Source of the DNA: Bagarius yarrelli
Taxonomy: Eukaryota > Chordata > Actinopteri > Siluriformes > Sisoridae
Reading direction: 5' to 3'
DNA length: 64,000 nt
Assembly: GCA_005784505.1 (NCBI GenBank)
Contig: VCAZ01000012.1
Span: 4,903,011 to 4,967,010 of the forward strand
Positions 10,127 through 19,679 of the stretch are shown here, piece by piece; position 1 is the first letter of the stretch, and each line of letters starts with the position of its first letter. The position numbers and the translations under genes are program-made. Under the pieces are notes generated by a model. That model was not told the origin of the DNA. It did no database searches and saw nothing but the letters and a program-made list of their open reading frames with translations.

Positions 10127-12364
10127 ACTCTAAAAAACTGTAGGTATATCCCCCTTCTCTATTTCTCTCTCACTCTCTTTCTCTCTTTTTCAATTTAGGT
10201 GAATATACAGTGATGACAGTTCATTTCCATCTAAAAAGGAAGATAGGGTATTTTGTGATCCAAACCTATTTGCCCTGCATTATGACTGTTATCCTGTCCC
10301 AGGTCTCTTTCTGGCTAAACCGTGAATCAGTACCTGCTCGAACAGTATTCGGTGGGTAAATATTTAAAATTTATTGTTTTCTTTTTCTGGTGTTATTTTT
10401 ATTAAAACAAATGTCAGTGTTTGATTTTTTAATGATATTTCTTTTAAACACATTTTTAAACTGCAGTGTAAAAAATTAACGTATCTCTGGCCTGCTGTCT
10501 GTCCAGGTGTAACTACTGTGCTCACTATGACCACTTTGAGTATCAGTGCTCGTAACTCATTGCCCAAAGTTGCCTATGCCACTGCAATGGACTGGTTCAT
10601 TGCTGTGTGCTATGCCTTCGTCTTCTCCGCTCTTATTGAATTTGCGACAGTCAACTACTTCACCAAACGGGGCTGGGCCTGGGATGGCAAAAGCATTCTC
10701 AATGACAAGGTAACCATGACAAAATAAAAAGAGGCACAGGTGGCAACTGTTATCATGAACAGATTTCTAAGAATGCAGTCATAATTGCTTATATTCAATT
10801 TTACTAATGTAAAAAGCCTGCTCAGGATGGGCATTACTCAATAATGAATTTGAAGTAGTCCACTGTAGGGTTGAGGGTTTTTTGTTTCATTTTTGTTTCT
10901 AGTTTATGTTAGGGTTTCATGTTTTGTATTCATGTTCATGTTATTTGTTTACTTTCAGGTTTGTCATGTAATCATTGTTCCCCATGCATTCCTGTTGTGT
11001 GATTCCCCTGTCCATGTGTCATGTTTCTGTTGGTTTGTACTGGTCATGTGTTCCTCTTTGTTTAGTATTTATAGCCATTTTGTTTCCTTATCCATGTTCT
11101 TGTAATCGTGACCTTACTTATGCTTCATGTGCTTTAAGTCATTTCAGGTTAAGTGTATGTCAAATTACATTCTAGTCCAGTCTATGTTTATTGTTTGTCA
11201 CTTTTATGCCAAGCCAGAGCCAGTACACGTCACGTCACGTCACGCCCACCAAGCCAGAGCCTGCTCACCTTATGCCCACCGTGCCAGAGCCTGTTCACAT
11301 TATGCCTGCCAAGCCAGAGCCTGCTCACTTAACACCCGCCAAGCCAGAGCCTGCTTACATCATACCTGCCAAGCCAGAGCCTGCTTACCCCATGCCCGCC
11401 AAGACAGAGCCTGCTCACCTTATACCTGCCAAGTCAAAACCTGCTCACCTCATGCCCACCAGTACATATCACACCCACCAAGCCAGAGCAACTACACATT
11501 ATTCCTGCCATGTCAGAGCCAGTACATGTCATGCTTGCTAAGCCATAACCTGCTTCTGTCATGCCCGCCAAGCCAGCGCCAGTACATGTCACACCCACCA
11601 AGCCAGAGCCTGCTCAAATCTTGCCTACCAAGCCAGGGCCTGTTCAAGTGTCATATTTTTATTGGTTTATTCTAGTCATGTGTGTCTCTTTGTTTAATTT
11701 TTCTAGCCCTTTTGTTTCCTTGTTTCTTGTCTTGTATTATTTGCTTTACTGCTGTCGTGAGTTGAACTATGTTCTGTGCTTCTGATTCATTTCAAGACAT
11801 TGACAAATCTATGTAACTTATATTTACAGTCCCAAGAAAATGTTAAGACTATTTGCTTCCAGAATTTAATATAAAAACAATTAAGGAAGACTCTTCTCTG
11901 ATATTTTTCCTTTTTATGTAACTGTTGTAAAAAATTATATAGTTAATTTCAGAGTGATTATTTTCCATGGAAGTATGCAAATGTAAACTCTTCATTTTTT
12001 ATATCATAACTTTTCATCATTGTTTGTTAATTTGATTGATTGTATTAATTAAGCAACATCTCCACAGAAAAAAGAGGGCTCTATTATAAAGAAGAACAAT
12101 GCTTATGCAGTCGCTGTGGCAAACTATGCTCCCCACATCGGCAAAGATTCAGCTTTGCCCACCATTTCCAAGAGCGCACCAGCAGAGCCCACTAAAGCAC
12201 AACCTGTGGCTAAAGAAAGCAAGAAGACCTTTAACAGTGTAAGCAAGATCGACCGCATGTCTCGCATCATCTTCCCTGTGCTTTTTGGGAGCTTCAACCT
12301 GGTCTATTGGGCTACATATCTTAATAGGGAGCCTGTCATTAAGAACATGGTTCCTTCACACTGA
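9156..12364 (+). CDS. gabra2: GABA-A receptor alpha-2 subunit, 3' part (six exons)
   Basis: Alpha subunit of the GABA-gated chloride channel of inhibitory synapses, a Cys-loop receptor in the plasma membrane. Six coding exons are visible: 9156-9376, 9453-9536, 9788-9931, 10199-10351, 10507-10709 and 12068-12364, ending TGA. They cover the extracellular domain from EYTVDVFFRQ through the Cys-loop, TM1-TM3, the cytoplasmic loop and TM4. The alpha class is clear; alpha-2 is favoured by NNAYAVAVANYAP in the loop and by NDK at the end of the TM3 exon. The histidine in PDTFFHNGK marks a benzodiazepine-sensitive-type alpha. The signal peptide and first exons are not in the window. The second visible exon has one extra base, so the gene as assembled is frameshifted. 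Whether this is one of several fish gabra2 paralogues cannot be told. Confidence 0.93.
9453..9536 (+). CDS. gabra2: gabra2 Cys-loop exon with 1-bp insertion
   Basis: Acceptor GTTCCAG and donor AGCT/GTAAGC are good. The exon is 84 bp where the family has 83. After the spliced Arg and Leu codons one extra A (CTGAACTGTG, about 9457-9458) throws the frame; one base later the frame reads TVQAECPMHLEDFPMDSHSC and then PLKFGS, the expected Cys-loop start. As written, translation meets a stop at the end of the exon. Confidence 0.9.
9788..9931 (+). CDS. gabra2: gabra2 exon (144 bp)
   Basis: Acceptor TGTGTCTAG, donor ACTG/GTAAGT. The exon reads in frame from the split Tyr: AYTLTEVTYVWTRNAKLSVE, then VAPDGSRLNQYDLRGQTVDK. 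The DGSRLNQYDL block is typical of alpha subunits; VAPDGS and KETIKSS resemble alpha-2. No indels. Confidence 0.93.
10022..10125. repeat. (AT)n tract in gabra2 intron
   Basis: An interrupted TA dinucleotide run of about 80 bases between the 144-bp and 153-bp exons. Long-read and short-read assemblies both tend to misjudge such lengths. Confidence 0.85.
10199..10351 (+). CDS. gabra2: gabra2 exon (153 bp): end of ectodomain and TM1
   Basis: Acceptor TTCAATTTAG follows a long pyrimidine tract; donor TTCG/GTGGGT. Encodes GEYTVMTVHFHLKRKIGYF, TM1 and the start of TM2 (VPARTVFG). The length of 153 bp is the family standard and the frame is open. Confidence 0.95.
10507..10709 (+). CDS. gabra2: gabra2 exon (203 bp): TM2, TM3
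   Basis: Acceptor TCTGTCCAG, donor AAG/GTAACC. Encodes the pore-lining TM2 (TTVLTMTTLSISARN), TM3 (AMDWFIAVCYAFVFSALIEF) and the start of the cytoplasmic loop KRGWAWDGKSILNDK. Frame open, ends in phase 0. Confidence 0.95.
10890..11815 (+). mobile_element. Small LTR-like element with 30-bp minisatellite
   Basis: A tandem array of about fifteen degenerate 30-bp units (consensus near AAGCCAGAGCCTGCTCACCT plus ATGCCCGCC) runs from 11205 to 11655. It is flanked by two related direct repeats, about 11024-11165 and 11657-11812, sharing TTGGTTT, GGTCATGTGT/AGTCATGTGT, CTCTTTGTTTA, TAGCC and TTTTGTTTCCTT in order. These look like partial LTRs. In one frame the array reads as a PAKPEPAH-type repeat, like the 3' part of gag-like genes of a fish LTR family; relatives are at 45283-47040 and 55581-55985. 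It lies in the last gabra2 intron. Confidence 0.6.
11205..11655 (+). repeat. 30-bp minisatellite (PAKPEP-type when translated)
   Basis: Units of 30 bp keep a reading frame of ten residues per repeat for over 100 codons in the frame starting at 11191 and in another at 11127. The long frames result from the repeat period being a multiple of three; they are not gene exons. Confidence 0.85.
12068..12364 (+). CDS. gabra2: gabra2 last exon: cytoplasmic loop and TM4
   Basis: Acceptor TCTCCACAG, then KKEGSIIKKNNAYAVAVANY, a variable loop, the conserved KKTFNSVSKIDRMSRIIFPV and TM4 (FNLVYWATYLNREP). Stop TGA at 12362-12364. Ninety-eight codons plus stop, no breaks. Confidence 0.95.
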   Translation, partial: KKEGSIIKKNNAYAVAVANYAPHIGKDSALPTISKSAPAEPTKAQPVAKESKKTFNSVSKIDRMSRIIFPVLFGSFNLVYWATYLNREPVIKNMVPSH

Positions 12365-12830
12365 CCGTTTTACCAGATATGACACAAAAACACTTGCATA
12401 TACACACAAATGCACACAGACACAATTTGACATACATATCTATGTAAACAATGGTAAGAATATATCATGTCTTTTTTTCTAGATGTTCTAATTTGTGAAA
12501 AGCAAATCAAATGTGTTGTGTTCTTTCTTGATGATTGTATAACATGATAGGATGAGGATGCTTAAGTTTTTATTCAGTTACCTAATGTTGTTAGGAGGAA
12601 GGAATAAGCCTGACATGTGTTCCTCTTAGTAAAAGCACTGCCAAGTAAGTGGCACAGCTGGGACATTAATATTAGATGCAGTTTGCTTAGTCATTCTTGG
12701 AATAATTTTATGTTCCCTTACTTGAATATTATGTTAAAGGACTCTCAGTGCCACTTACATGCCTGTGATGAAAATAGTATATTTCAGATGTTTTCAAATG
12801 AATTTCTCAGCTATTTAATATAGGTTTTAA

Positions 12831-12836
12831 AATAAA
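12831..12836 (+). terminator. Candidate poly(A) signal of gabra2
   Basis: AATAAA about 470 bases after the stop codon. A second one lies at 13017-13022. Which is used cannot be decided. Confidence 0.4.
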
Positions 12837-12909
12837 TACAATTATGATCCTCCAAAAGTCTTTTTTAATGTTAAAATATGTTAGACAAATCTATTTCTAT
12901 TTTAACACT

Positions 12910-12985
12910 TTTTCATGAGTGCTCTATGTCATGATTCCCCATGTTTTTCTTTTTTCATGAGTGCTCTATGTTATGATTCCCCAAT
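12910..12985. repeat. Two-copy tandem repeat, about 43 bp period
   Basis: TTTTCATGAGTGCTCTATGT followed by CATGATTCCCCA is repeated once with minor changes (second copy from about 12954). Confidence 0.8.
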
Positions 12986-13231
12986 TTTAAACAAAATGGA
13001 AATTGCTATATTTTTAAATAAATCTGACACAGAATCACACTATTGACCTTGACATTTTAAAGACCCGTCATTATGAAGATTTATTTTTCAAAATAATTCT
13101 GTATCAAATGTCTGTGCTAATCAGAAAATGTTTACTGTATAATTTGTTCAAAAAAAATATAATGGTTATCTAAATTCAACCTCTTTAAATTACCATCTCC
13201 TAATGTATATTTTCCCTTTGGCTCTCCCCTT

Positions 13232-13445
13232 CAGGGTTTGCCACAGAGAATCATCTGTCTCCACCCAGCCTTATCCTCTGCATCTTCTTCACCCTTCATG
13301 TCCTTATTTATTATACCCATATACCTCCATTTTGGCCTTCCTCTTTGCCTCCTGTCTGCAGCTCCTTTTCCAAAATCTTCCTACCAATATTTCCATTATC
13401 TCTCCTTTTTATATGTCCAAACCATCTAAATTTGTCTCCTTATAT
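13232..13445 (-). mobile_element. RTE-like LINE 3' fragment
   Basis: The stretch beginning TTTGCCACAGAGAATCATCT and continuing through CTCCACCCAGCC and CATATACCTCC matches, with divergence, the start of the large RTE-like LINE at 40226 (GTCGCCACAGCAAATCATCT). It is the 3' terminal piece of a minus-strand element, as expected for a 5'-truncated LINE insertion. Confidence 0.7.
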
Positions 13446-13587
13446 TAATATCTTGTATTTTATTTACAAATGCTTGTATGATCTGTTTCCTGTAAAATGT
13501 GTGTGTGTTTTCTTTGTAGCCACTTTCTACACAGTACAGCTGTCAAATATTTTACAGTGCTAAAAAAATTGTTATAAAAATGTATTT

Positions 13588-13706
13588 AGTTCTGTAACTC
13601 CTGTTGAAGATGTAGCTTACTGTCTGTGGAATATGTAGCAAAATATTTTATTCTTAACTAAACCACAGTTTTAAAAAGGTACGTTAAAAAGTAAAATTGG
13701 ATTGTA
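13588..13706. repeat. 119-bp segment duplicated at 15099
   Basis: From AGTTCTGTAACTCCTGTTGA to AAAATTGGATTGTA. The copy at 15099-15217 aligns without gaps with five mismatches by my reading. Confidence 0.9.
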
Positions 13707-13709
13707 ATG

Positions 13710-15050
13710 CTGAAAAACTCTCAATTACTTTTTTTTGCTTAAATATAAAATAAATAAATAAATGATTCATGAAATATTCAAAATGGTATTGTAAAATATA
13801 AAATAAAATAACCCCATAAAGTAGAACTATAAAGTAAGACAATTTGCTTTTCAAATTCCTGCACAGTGTGCAAACAACACCATTACGCTGACATTCACAT
13901 GTATATATAAACACTGGCATAGCAGACCAAACAAACCCTAAACCACTGAGCACAGCAAGTGAGCTGGAATGGCACTGCATTTCACCGCTAAACTGAAACA
14001 CTGCTGATCAATACACAGCAAGAGTCTTGCTGAATACAACAGCCTGCTGTGGACATTTTTTTACTCTCTCAGTCAGACATGCAGGTGAACAAAGGCCCTT
14101 GATGTATTCCTCTCTACTTCATACCTTACACTGTTTTTATCACTAAGTTTGTCTTCTCTTCATCGGGTGTCTTAGTAAACACTCTTTGACCGGCAGAATT
14201 TGCGATAACTACTTACAATACTTGGAATAACAGTAATGACATGCTGTACTGTAGTGCTTGGTTCTATATATTAAACATGCAAACTGCAGTATACAACTAT
14301 TAATTAACATAAATTACAGGCATGTCTCTTATCCCTACATTCTGAGAGAACACATGTTGGATGTGGGTACAAACTAGCATCTGTCATAGCAGATGTCTCA
14401 TGTAGCTTTCACATTCAAAATGGCAGCTACTATATACTCACAGACTTTAGGCCTGGCCAAAGGGAAAACTGAAAACCAGGCTAAGTCTTATTTGGCAAGA
14501 TCTGTTTAGGTAGATATAAGGAGGCAGTGACAAGGTCAGAAAAGTGGGCTTTTGTTAGGTGCTATTAAACTAGTGGCCTGCCATAAGCAAAGTCTGTAAA
14601 TATATCATGCATTTTTGTTTACCTTGCAGGAAGAAGAAAAAAAACTAACTTTATAGATTTATGTTCATGTGTTTATTCTTTATCAATATATGTACTATGC
14701 ATGCACACAAACATATGTTGATATATATTTATCTCTGAAAATGTAGCTTGAATGCAAATTACAGGATGAAAATTGCTGTTACCTCCCTGGTGACCTTCGT
14801 TACAGTATCTGAAAAATGAACATGTATTACACTACTCCTTAATTATACATTGCCCTGTTTATGTTCTTGTCAACATCCAAAATTATCCAAATTATTTGAT
14901 CGCAATTTATAAAAATCCATTATATAATTCACGAAGTACAAAGTATCCATACTTTGCACCTAATGGTTTAATAATGGTTTACAGAACACAATAATTTAGT
15001 GCCTCCTGGGCCTGTTTTCTGTATTTTACGCTGCTACAAAACGGTAATCT
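13710..15050. other. Intergenic, nothing recognised
   Basis: AT-rich DNA with short incidental reading frames. I see no exon, SINE or transposon end. Confidence 0.5.
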
Positions 15051-15273
15051 AGGTCACTGGTACCTATACTAGTGATATTAATCTCAGCCATACTGCTCAG
15101 TTCTGTAACTCCTGTTGAAGATGTAGCTTACTGTCTGTGGAATATGTAGCAAAATATTTTATATATAACTAAACCACTGTTTTAAAAAGGTACATTAAAA
15201 AGTAAAATTGGATTGTAGCTTATAAGGTCACTGGTCACCTATACTAGTGATATTAATCTTAGTCATACTGCTC
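15051..15273. repeat. 119-bp copy flanked by 48-bp direct repeats
   Basis: The copy of 13588-13706 sits at 15099-15217. On its left is AGGTCACTGGTACCTATACT through CATACTGCTC (15051-15098); on its right, after seven bases, the same 48-49 bp segment recurs at 15225-15273 with three differences. This has the form of an insertion with a very long target duplication. Confidence 0.85.
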
Positions 15274-16234
15274 CAGTGTGTTCCCCTGCAGCATCCATGT
15301 CAGTTTAGAACAAGTGTAAGTGTAAAATTAGGTAAGGGTATTAAATAGAGATATTCAATATAACTGATACATTTAAAATGCCCAAGCCCAGTTGCTTCCT
15401 TAGGATATACACAGCTAAATGGGTTAGGCATTTGATTTGTGAGGTGGAAGATCAATTATATTATTATATTCTCATTTCCAGGATGTTCCATGGGTGGGTC
15501 ATCAGTATTCTTTGCAAAAATATGTTTATTATTAAAGGCCAGATATACTGGTGATCTCATTTTTGTTTGGCAGTATATGTAAGGGGAATTTATAGATTAG
15601 TAGTCATGGTGTTGGCTAGCTCAGCGGTGGTGGTGGGGCAAGTACAGGGTTATAATAAAGAGGGCATGGAAAGGTTAATGTGAAGTCAGCAGATTTTTAT
15701 AGTGGTGCGCTAAAATTCCAAAGAGTAAAACAGCTGAAGTATGAGCTGAAAATACATTGCAGCATACATGACAATGTTCAGCACGCAGGTTTCACTCTAC
15801 CGCTAGCCATCGCCACTGCAAGTTGTGATGTCCCCTCTATATTTCTATGAATATGCGTTTTGTTGAGTGGCTTTAATTTACTCGTGTGCCACTTATGTTT
15901 AATGGAAAAGTAAAGTCAAATAACACGGCACCAGGAAATACTTCTTCTAAAATACTTCTTCCTGTCTGCAATAGTGCCATTGAAAAATTTGTAGAAAATG
16001 AGTAGTGTTACATAGCAAAATAAGGTAGAGCTGCAGGCTTTACTTTGAATGCTTCTACTTCATAAGTGACTTGTTCATTAGTTGTGTCACACACTGAATT
16101 TGTGTTAATTACAATAATGAATTACCAATAAATTTCAAATAAATCCTCCTGAAAGTTTCTTTATGTCTTTTTAAGAAAGGCGCTTGATTTTTTTTTTTTT
16201 ATTCTGCAAAAGTTTGGGAATTGTTTGGGAATTA
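15274..16234. other. Intergenic, nothing recognised
   Basis: AT-rich single-copy-looking DNA between gabra2 and gabrg1. No coding signal. Confidence 0.5.
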
Positions 16235-16405
16235 CTGGTCTAGCTGGCCAGAAAATTGTGTGTTCGGTTTTCAGCACCACCAAGCTACCACTACTGGGCC
16301 TATAAGCAAGTTCCTTAACCTTCAACTGCTTAGTTGGATAAATTATGCAAATTTATGTTGCATTAGGTGAGGACATCTGCCAAATGCCAGAAATGTAATG
16401 TAAGG
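16235..16405 (+). mobile_element. tRNA-derived SINE, degraded
   Basis: The core CACCACCAAGCTACCACTAC, then CCTTAACC and a tail GGACATCTGCCAAATGCCAG, are shared with the other SINEs of the window. The 5' tRNA-like head is worn. Confidence 0.7.
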
Positions 16406-16714
16406 CTATACTAAGCAAATTTGGTCAGTCTATATTCTTATATGTTGTTGCAGTATAACCAGGCCTTCTGTCAATTCTACTTTATTAGTTTATAAGTGAT
16501 CATATGGCACTGGTTTCAGGGTTTATCAAAAAAATTTAAACCGCATTAAATCATCTTTTTAATTTGGAAAGTACACCTATTTTTTAAAAACCACACATGG
16601 CTGGTTTTAGTACAGTGTTAAAAGTCTTTTTTTTCTGAACATAAATACTGGCAGAAAACACTTAGCTGAAAAATCTTCATAAGTAAAAATTATTTCACAC
16701 ATTAAAACATACTT

Positions 16715-17370
16715 TTTGGATATGTTCAATAAAGGTTATGAAAAATTAATGAATAGAAAAAGGAAAAAACAGAAAGCTGAAAAAGGATACAATAGATCAG
16801 AGTATTGGAATTCTTGTACAAAACAACCCAGCCAACAGAGATTACTGGTATTGGATGTGTTGCTTAGCAACCACATGTACATACACAGAGCTTTGATGCT
16901 CAATATATCTGACAAGACCATGGTGTTTAGTGTATGTTTAAGAGTGTGTTATGGTATATAATAAACACTTTAGCTTAGATTTAACACAAATTATTATCTA
17001 TCAACTCATAAATATGCACATTAATACGAAACTGTCTTGTTGGATCAATCATGCTGATTTATCAAACACAAAGCTCTATTCATAATGATTTTGCTCTAAA
17101 TAATAACAAGCTAACACGGCCTGTTTGAATAACAGTCCTTATTTGCTTTGCAAGAAACATTGTAAAGGCGGTTTTTGTGTTTTAGTGAACAGATTTCAAT
17201 TGTAATTCTCTCTGGATTTTTGAGCTTATACTGGCTCTGCATATTAATAACTGACATCACCATGGTGATGTTTCATCTTCCCTCTTTCAATTTTTTAATC
17301 AGAACTCACCTGAATACAAATGTTTTATCATTACAATTGGTTCTAATTTGTGTCATGGGAAAGATTCCAT
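16715..17370. other. Intergenic, nothing recognised
   Basis: AT-rich DNA with an incidental 81-codon frame that lacks family resemblance and splice context. Confidence 0.5.
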
Positions 17371-17371
17371 G

Positions 17372-17560
17372 TTTATGTGGTTAAGGTGCTGGATTGCTGA
17401 TAAGAGGTCTGTGGGTTTAATTCACAGCACCATCAAACTGCCACTGCGGGACCCTTGAGCAAGGCCCTTAACCCTTAACTGCTTAGTTAGATAAAAACAA
17501 AAAGATAAATATAAGTCTCTTTGGATAAGAGTGACTACCAAATGTCATGAATGTATTTCA
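17372..17560 (+). mobile_element. tRNA-derived SINE
   Basis: Head TGGTTAAGGTGCTGGATTGC (A-box-like), GGGTTTAATTC (B-box-like), core CACCATCAAACTGCCACTGC, GAGCAAGGCCCTTAACC, tail GGATAAGAGTGACTACCAAA. Confidence 0.85.
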
Positions 17561-17782
17561 TAGTATTTCATCCTAAAAATAAATTTCTGACTTTCTGTAC
17601 ATTTATTTTAAATACATTTAATAAAACGCTGTAATTTAGTCTTGAATCATGTTTATATTTTTAAAAATATATATGGCATGTCATATTTACATTTTTTTGG
17701 TTCGTTATAAGGACATGTTGTCTTAGCCTATAGAAACAATAGTACATCTGGATTAGGAGATATTAAATAGTAAGTAATGGTG

Positions 17783-17990
17783 CTGGTGGTGGTGGAAAAT
17801 GGTGGCTCATGGTTAAGGTGTTGGATTACCAATCCAAAGGTTGTGGGCTCAATTCCCAGCTCCACCAAGCCACCACTGCCGAGCCCCCGAGCAAGGCCCC
17901 CAACCCCCAATTGCTCAGCTGTATAACAAGGGATATCATAAGTCACTCTGGATAAGGGCATCTGCCAAATGCTGTAAATGTAAGTAAATA
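17783..17990 (+). mobile_element. tRNA-derived SINE, well preserved
   Basis: GTGGCTCATGGTTAAGGTGT (A-box region), GGGCTCAATTCC (B-box region), CACCAAGCCACCACTGCCGA, AGCAAGGCCCCCAACCC, then CACTCTGGATAAGGGCATCT and CTGTAAATGTAA. It is the best local reference for the family. Confidence 0.9.
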
Positions 17991-18014
17991 TTATACTATA
18001 ATAGGTCTTTATTT

Positions 18015-18190
18015 TTCACATACTCTGTAGCACGGTGAAATTAGTTTCTTTGCATATCCCAACAAAGTTGCGGCCAGAGTGCAGGAAGGATTAAGAGTCT
18101 TGCACAAGGACCCAACAGTGGCAAAGGGACTAGAACCCTGGTCTTCCCAGTCTTTCACAACTCAGCACCTTAATCTTTTGAGCCATTATG
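18015..18190 (-). mobile_element. SINE copy, minus strand
   Basis: Reverse-complement of the family: CTTGCACAAGGACCCAACAG, AGAACCCTGGTCTTCCCAG and CAGCACCTTAATC correspond to the core, B box and A box of a related SINE. Confidence 0.65.
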
Positions 18191-18825
18191 TACTCACATT
18201 TAATATTACCACTAGGCTTTTTTAAAGATTTTTTTCTGTAGCGTTGCTTTCTAGATGAATGATAGCAAAATAGTTTTCAAAAAGTTTTACTCTATAGGAA
18301 TGCTAAGGAATGCAACCCCCCCAAAACCCTGGACTAGGTGCAACTAATTGTGGATATTACCTCTTGCTGCAACTGGCATCTTGGTTGATATATTGATCTG
18401 ATTAGCCTTTTCCCCACACACAGTTTCTGGCTCTCCTATTGAATACTAGCTGGTTTTGTTATTTAAATAATTTGCTGGCAATTCTATTTTAATTAGAGTT
18501 TTAAAAATGAATAGTGTAAAAATGTTTTTCTTGATTATTAATAAAATTGCCTATGATTAGTTTTGGTTGAGATTGAACTGGAAAATCCTATATTTAACTG
18601 GGGCGGCACCACACATAGACTTTTGTTGAAACCAATCAAATTTTGGCGTTTAGTGGCATCATGTCCTATGCGTCTAGTGGCGTGCCTAGTGTGTATCGGG
18701 TATTTCCGGGGTATAAAAGTGAATCTTAATGAAAAGTAATTTTCACTTGTCCTTCTTGATGAGGTTAATGATCCTTGCTGTGACCTAATACGTTATTGTA
18801 GTCTATACAGCAGGTACTCACTACG

Positions 18826-19080
18826 GGCAGTGGTGGCTCAAATGGTTAAGGTGCTGCTCTGAAGACCAAACACACCTGGGTTGAAACCCCACCACCAGCA
18901 AGTCAACCGCCGTTGGGTCCTTGAGCAAGACCCTCAACCCTTCCTGCTCCAGGGGCGCTGTATCATAGCTGACCCTGTGCTCTGACCCCAACTTACCAAG
19001 ATGGGATATGCGAAAAATGCATTTCGTTGGCTCCGTGCATGTACCTTTCACAATGAAGTTGAATATTTTATTATTATTAT
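18826..19080 (+). mobile_element. tRNA-derived SINE upstream of gabrg1
   Basis: Head GGTGGCTCAAATGGTTAAGG, GGGTTGAAACCCC, GGGTCCTTGAGCAAGACCCT, then the longer tail subtype CAGGGGCGCTGTATCATAGC ... GGGATATGCGAAAAATGC ending in a TTATTATTA run. It ends about 530 bases before the gabrg1 start codon. Confidence 0.88.
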
Positions 19081-19139
19081 GGCATGCCTAATAACATTCT
19101 AACAAATCTCTGTTGACTTAATTAGTACCAAGAAATATT

Positions 19140-19325
19140 ACAAACTCTATAATGATTTGTTAAGTAACAGAGGAGGGAGAAATCAGCTGGTTTTTGCGTT
19201 GGCAGTTTTCTTTTCTAATTCCCAGCGCAGTCAGTGCGCTTTAGTCAGCAGTAGGATACGAAAGATGCGATGCCGCAACAATCAGCGGAATCCCGCTTTC
19301 AGTCCCCGAACACCCTCCCCCAGCT

Positions 19326-19363
<38 letters not shown>

Positions 19364-19608
19364 TTTCTTTCTCTCAGACACGCAGCGCTTCTTCTTACTC
19401 AGCGTGTGAACGCACATTTTCCTCTTCATCTTCTCCATCGCCTCATTGGATCACAGCGCAATAGGCTGAATATATGCAATGCCCACCATCTGTTACATTT
19501 TTAGCACAAACCGCTGCTGTCTCAGGCGCATGTGACCGGGTCTTTCCTTTTTAATTTTCTTAAGAGTTTCGCAGCGTTTCGTTTAGACTGAGGTCTTATT
19601 TTCTCATC
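19140..19608 (+). promoter_or_regulatory. gabrg1: Probable gabrg1 promoter/5' UTR region
   Basis: This is the DNA just before the signal-peptide exon. It is less AT-rich than its surroundings and has several CG dinucleotides (GTGCGCTTTAG, AAGATGCGATGCCGC, CGCAGCGTTTCG). I see no reliable TATA box and cannot place the start site; the call rests on position. Confidence 0.45.
19328..19362. repeat. (CA)n microsatellite in gabrg1 5' region
   Basis: About seventeen CA units, 250 bases upstream of the start codon. It gives rise to spurious frames such as one rich in HTHTHT. Confidence 0.95.
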
Positions 19609-19679
19609 ATGTTTACGCTGCATCCCCACCGTCGGAGAGATGCGCTGGTCTGGCTGCTGCATGGACTGCTCGGAGTGTG
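19609..19679 (+). CDS. gabrg1: gabrg1 exon 1: start and signal peptide
   Basis: ATG at 19609 opens 23 codons plus two bases: MFTLHPHRRRDALVWLLHGL then LGV and a split Cys. Donor GTGTG/GTAAGG. The run ALVWLLHGLLGVCLAFG with exon 2 is a good signal peptide after a basic start, which supports this start codon. Confidence 0.85.

Larger units (their letters stand above)
12365..13030 (+). other. gabra2: gabra2 3' untranslated region (extent uncertain)
   Basis: DNA following the stop codon, AT-rich and without coding structure. AATAAA signals at 12831-12836 and 13017-13022 are candidate poly(A) sites. A two-copy tandem repeat lies at 12910-12985. Confidence 0.5.

Noticed and set aside
11205..11655. 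Regular repeat array considered as CRISPR
   Set aside because: The units are contiguous and diverged without unique spacers, and the genome is a vertebrate.
11127..11675. A 182-codon frame and a 116-codon frame of PAKPEP-type repeats
   Set aside because: They are products of a 30-bp tandem array in an intron; a period divisible by three keeps every frame open.
13203..13563. Overlapping frames of 63-81 codons after gabra2
   Set aside because: They fall in the RTE-like LINE 3' fragment and have no host-gene resemblance.
17783..17860. tRNA genes at the SINE heads (also at 62975, 18835, 54540)
   Set aside because: A-box and B-box-like sequences are present but the cloverleaf is incomplete and each is followed by the SINE core and tail.
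19157..19504. 115-codon frame with HTHTHT upstream of gabrg1
   Set aside because: It comes from the (CA)n microsatellite in the promoter/5' UTR region.
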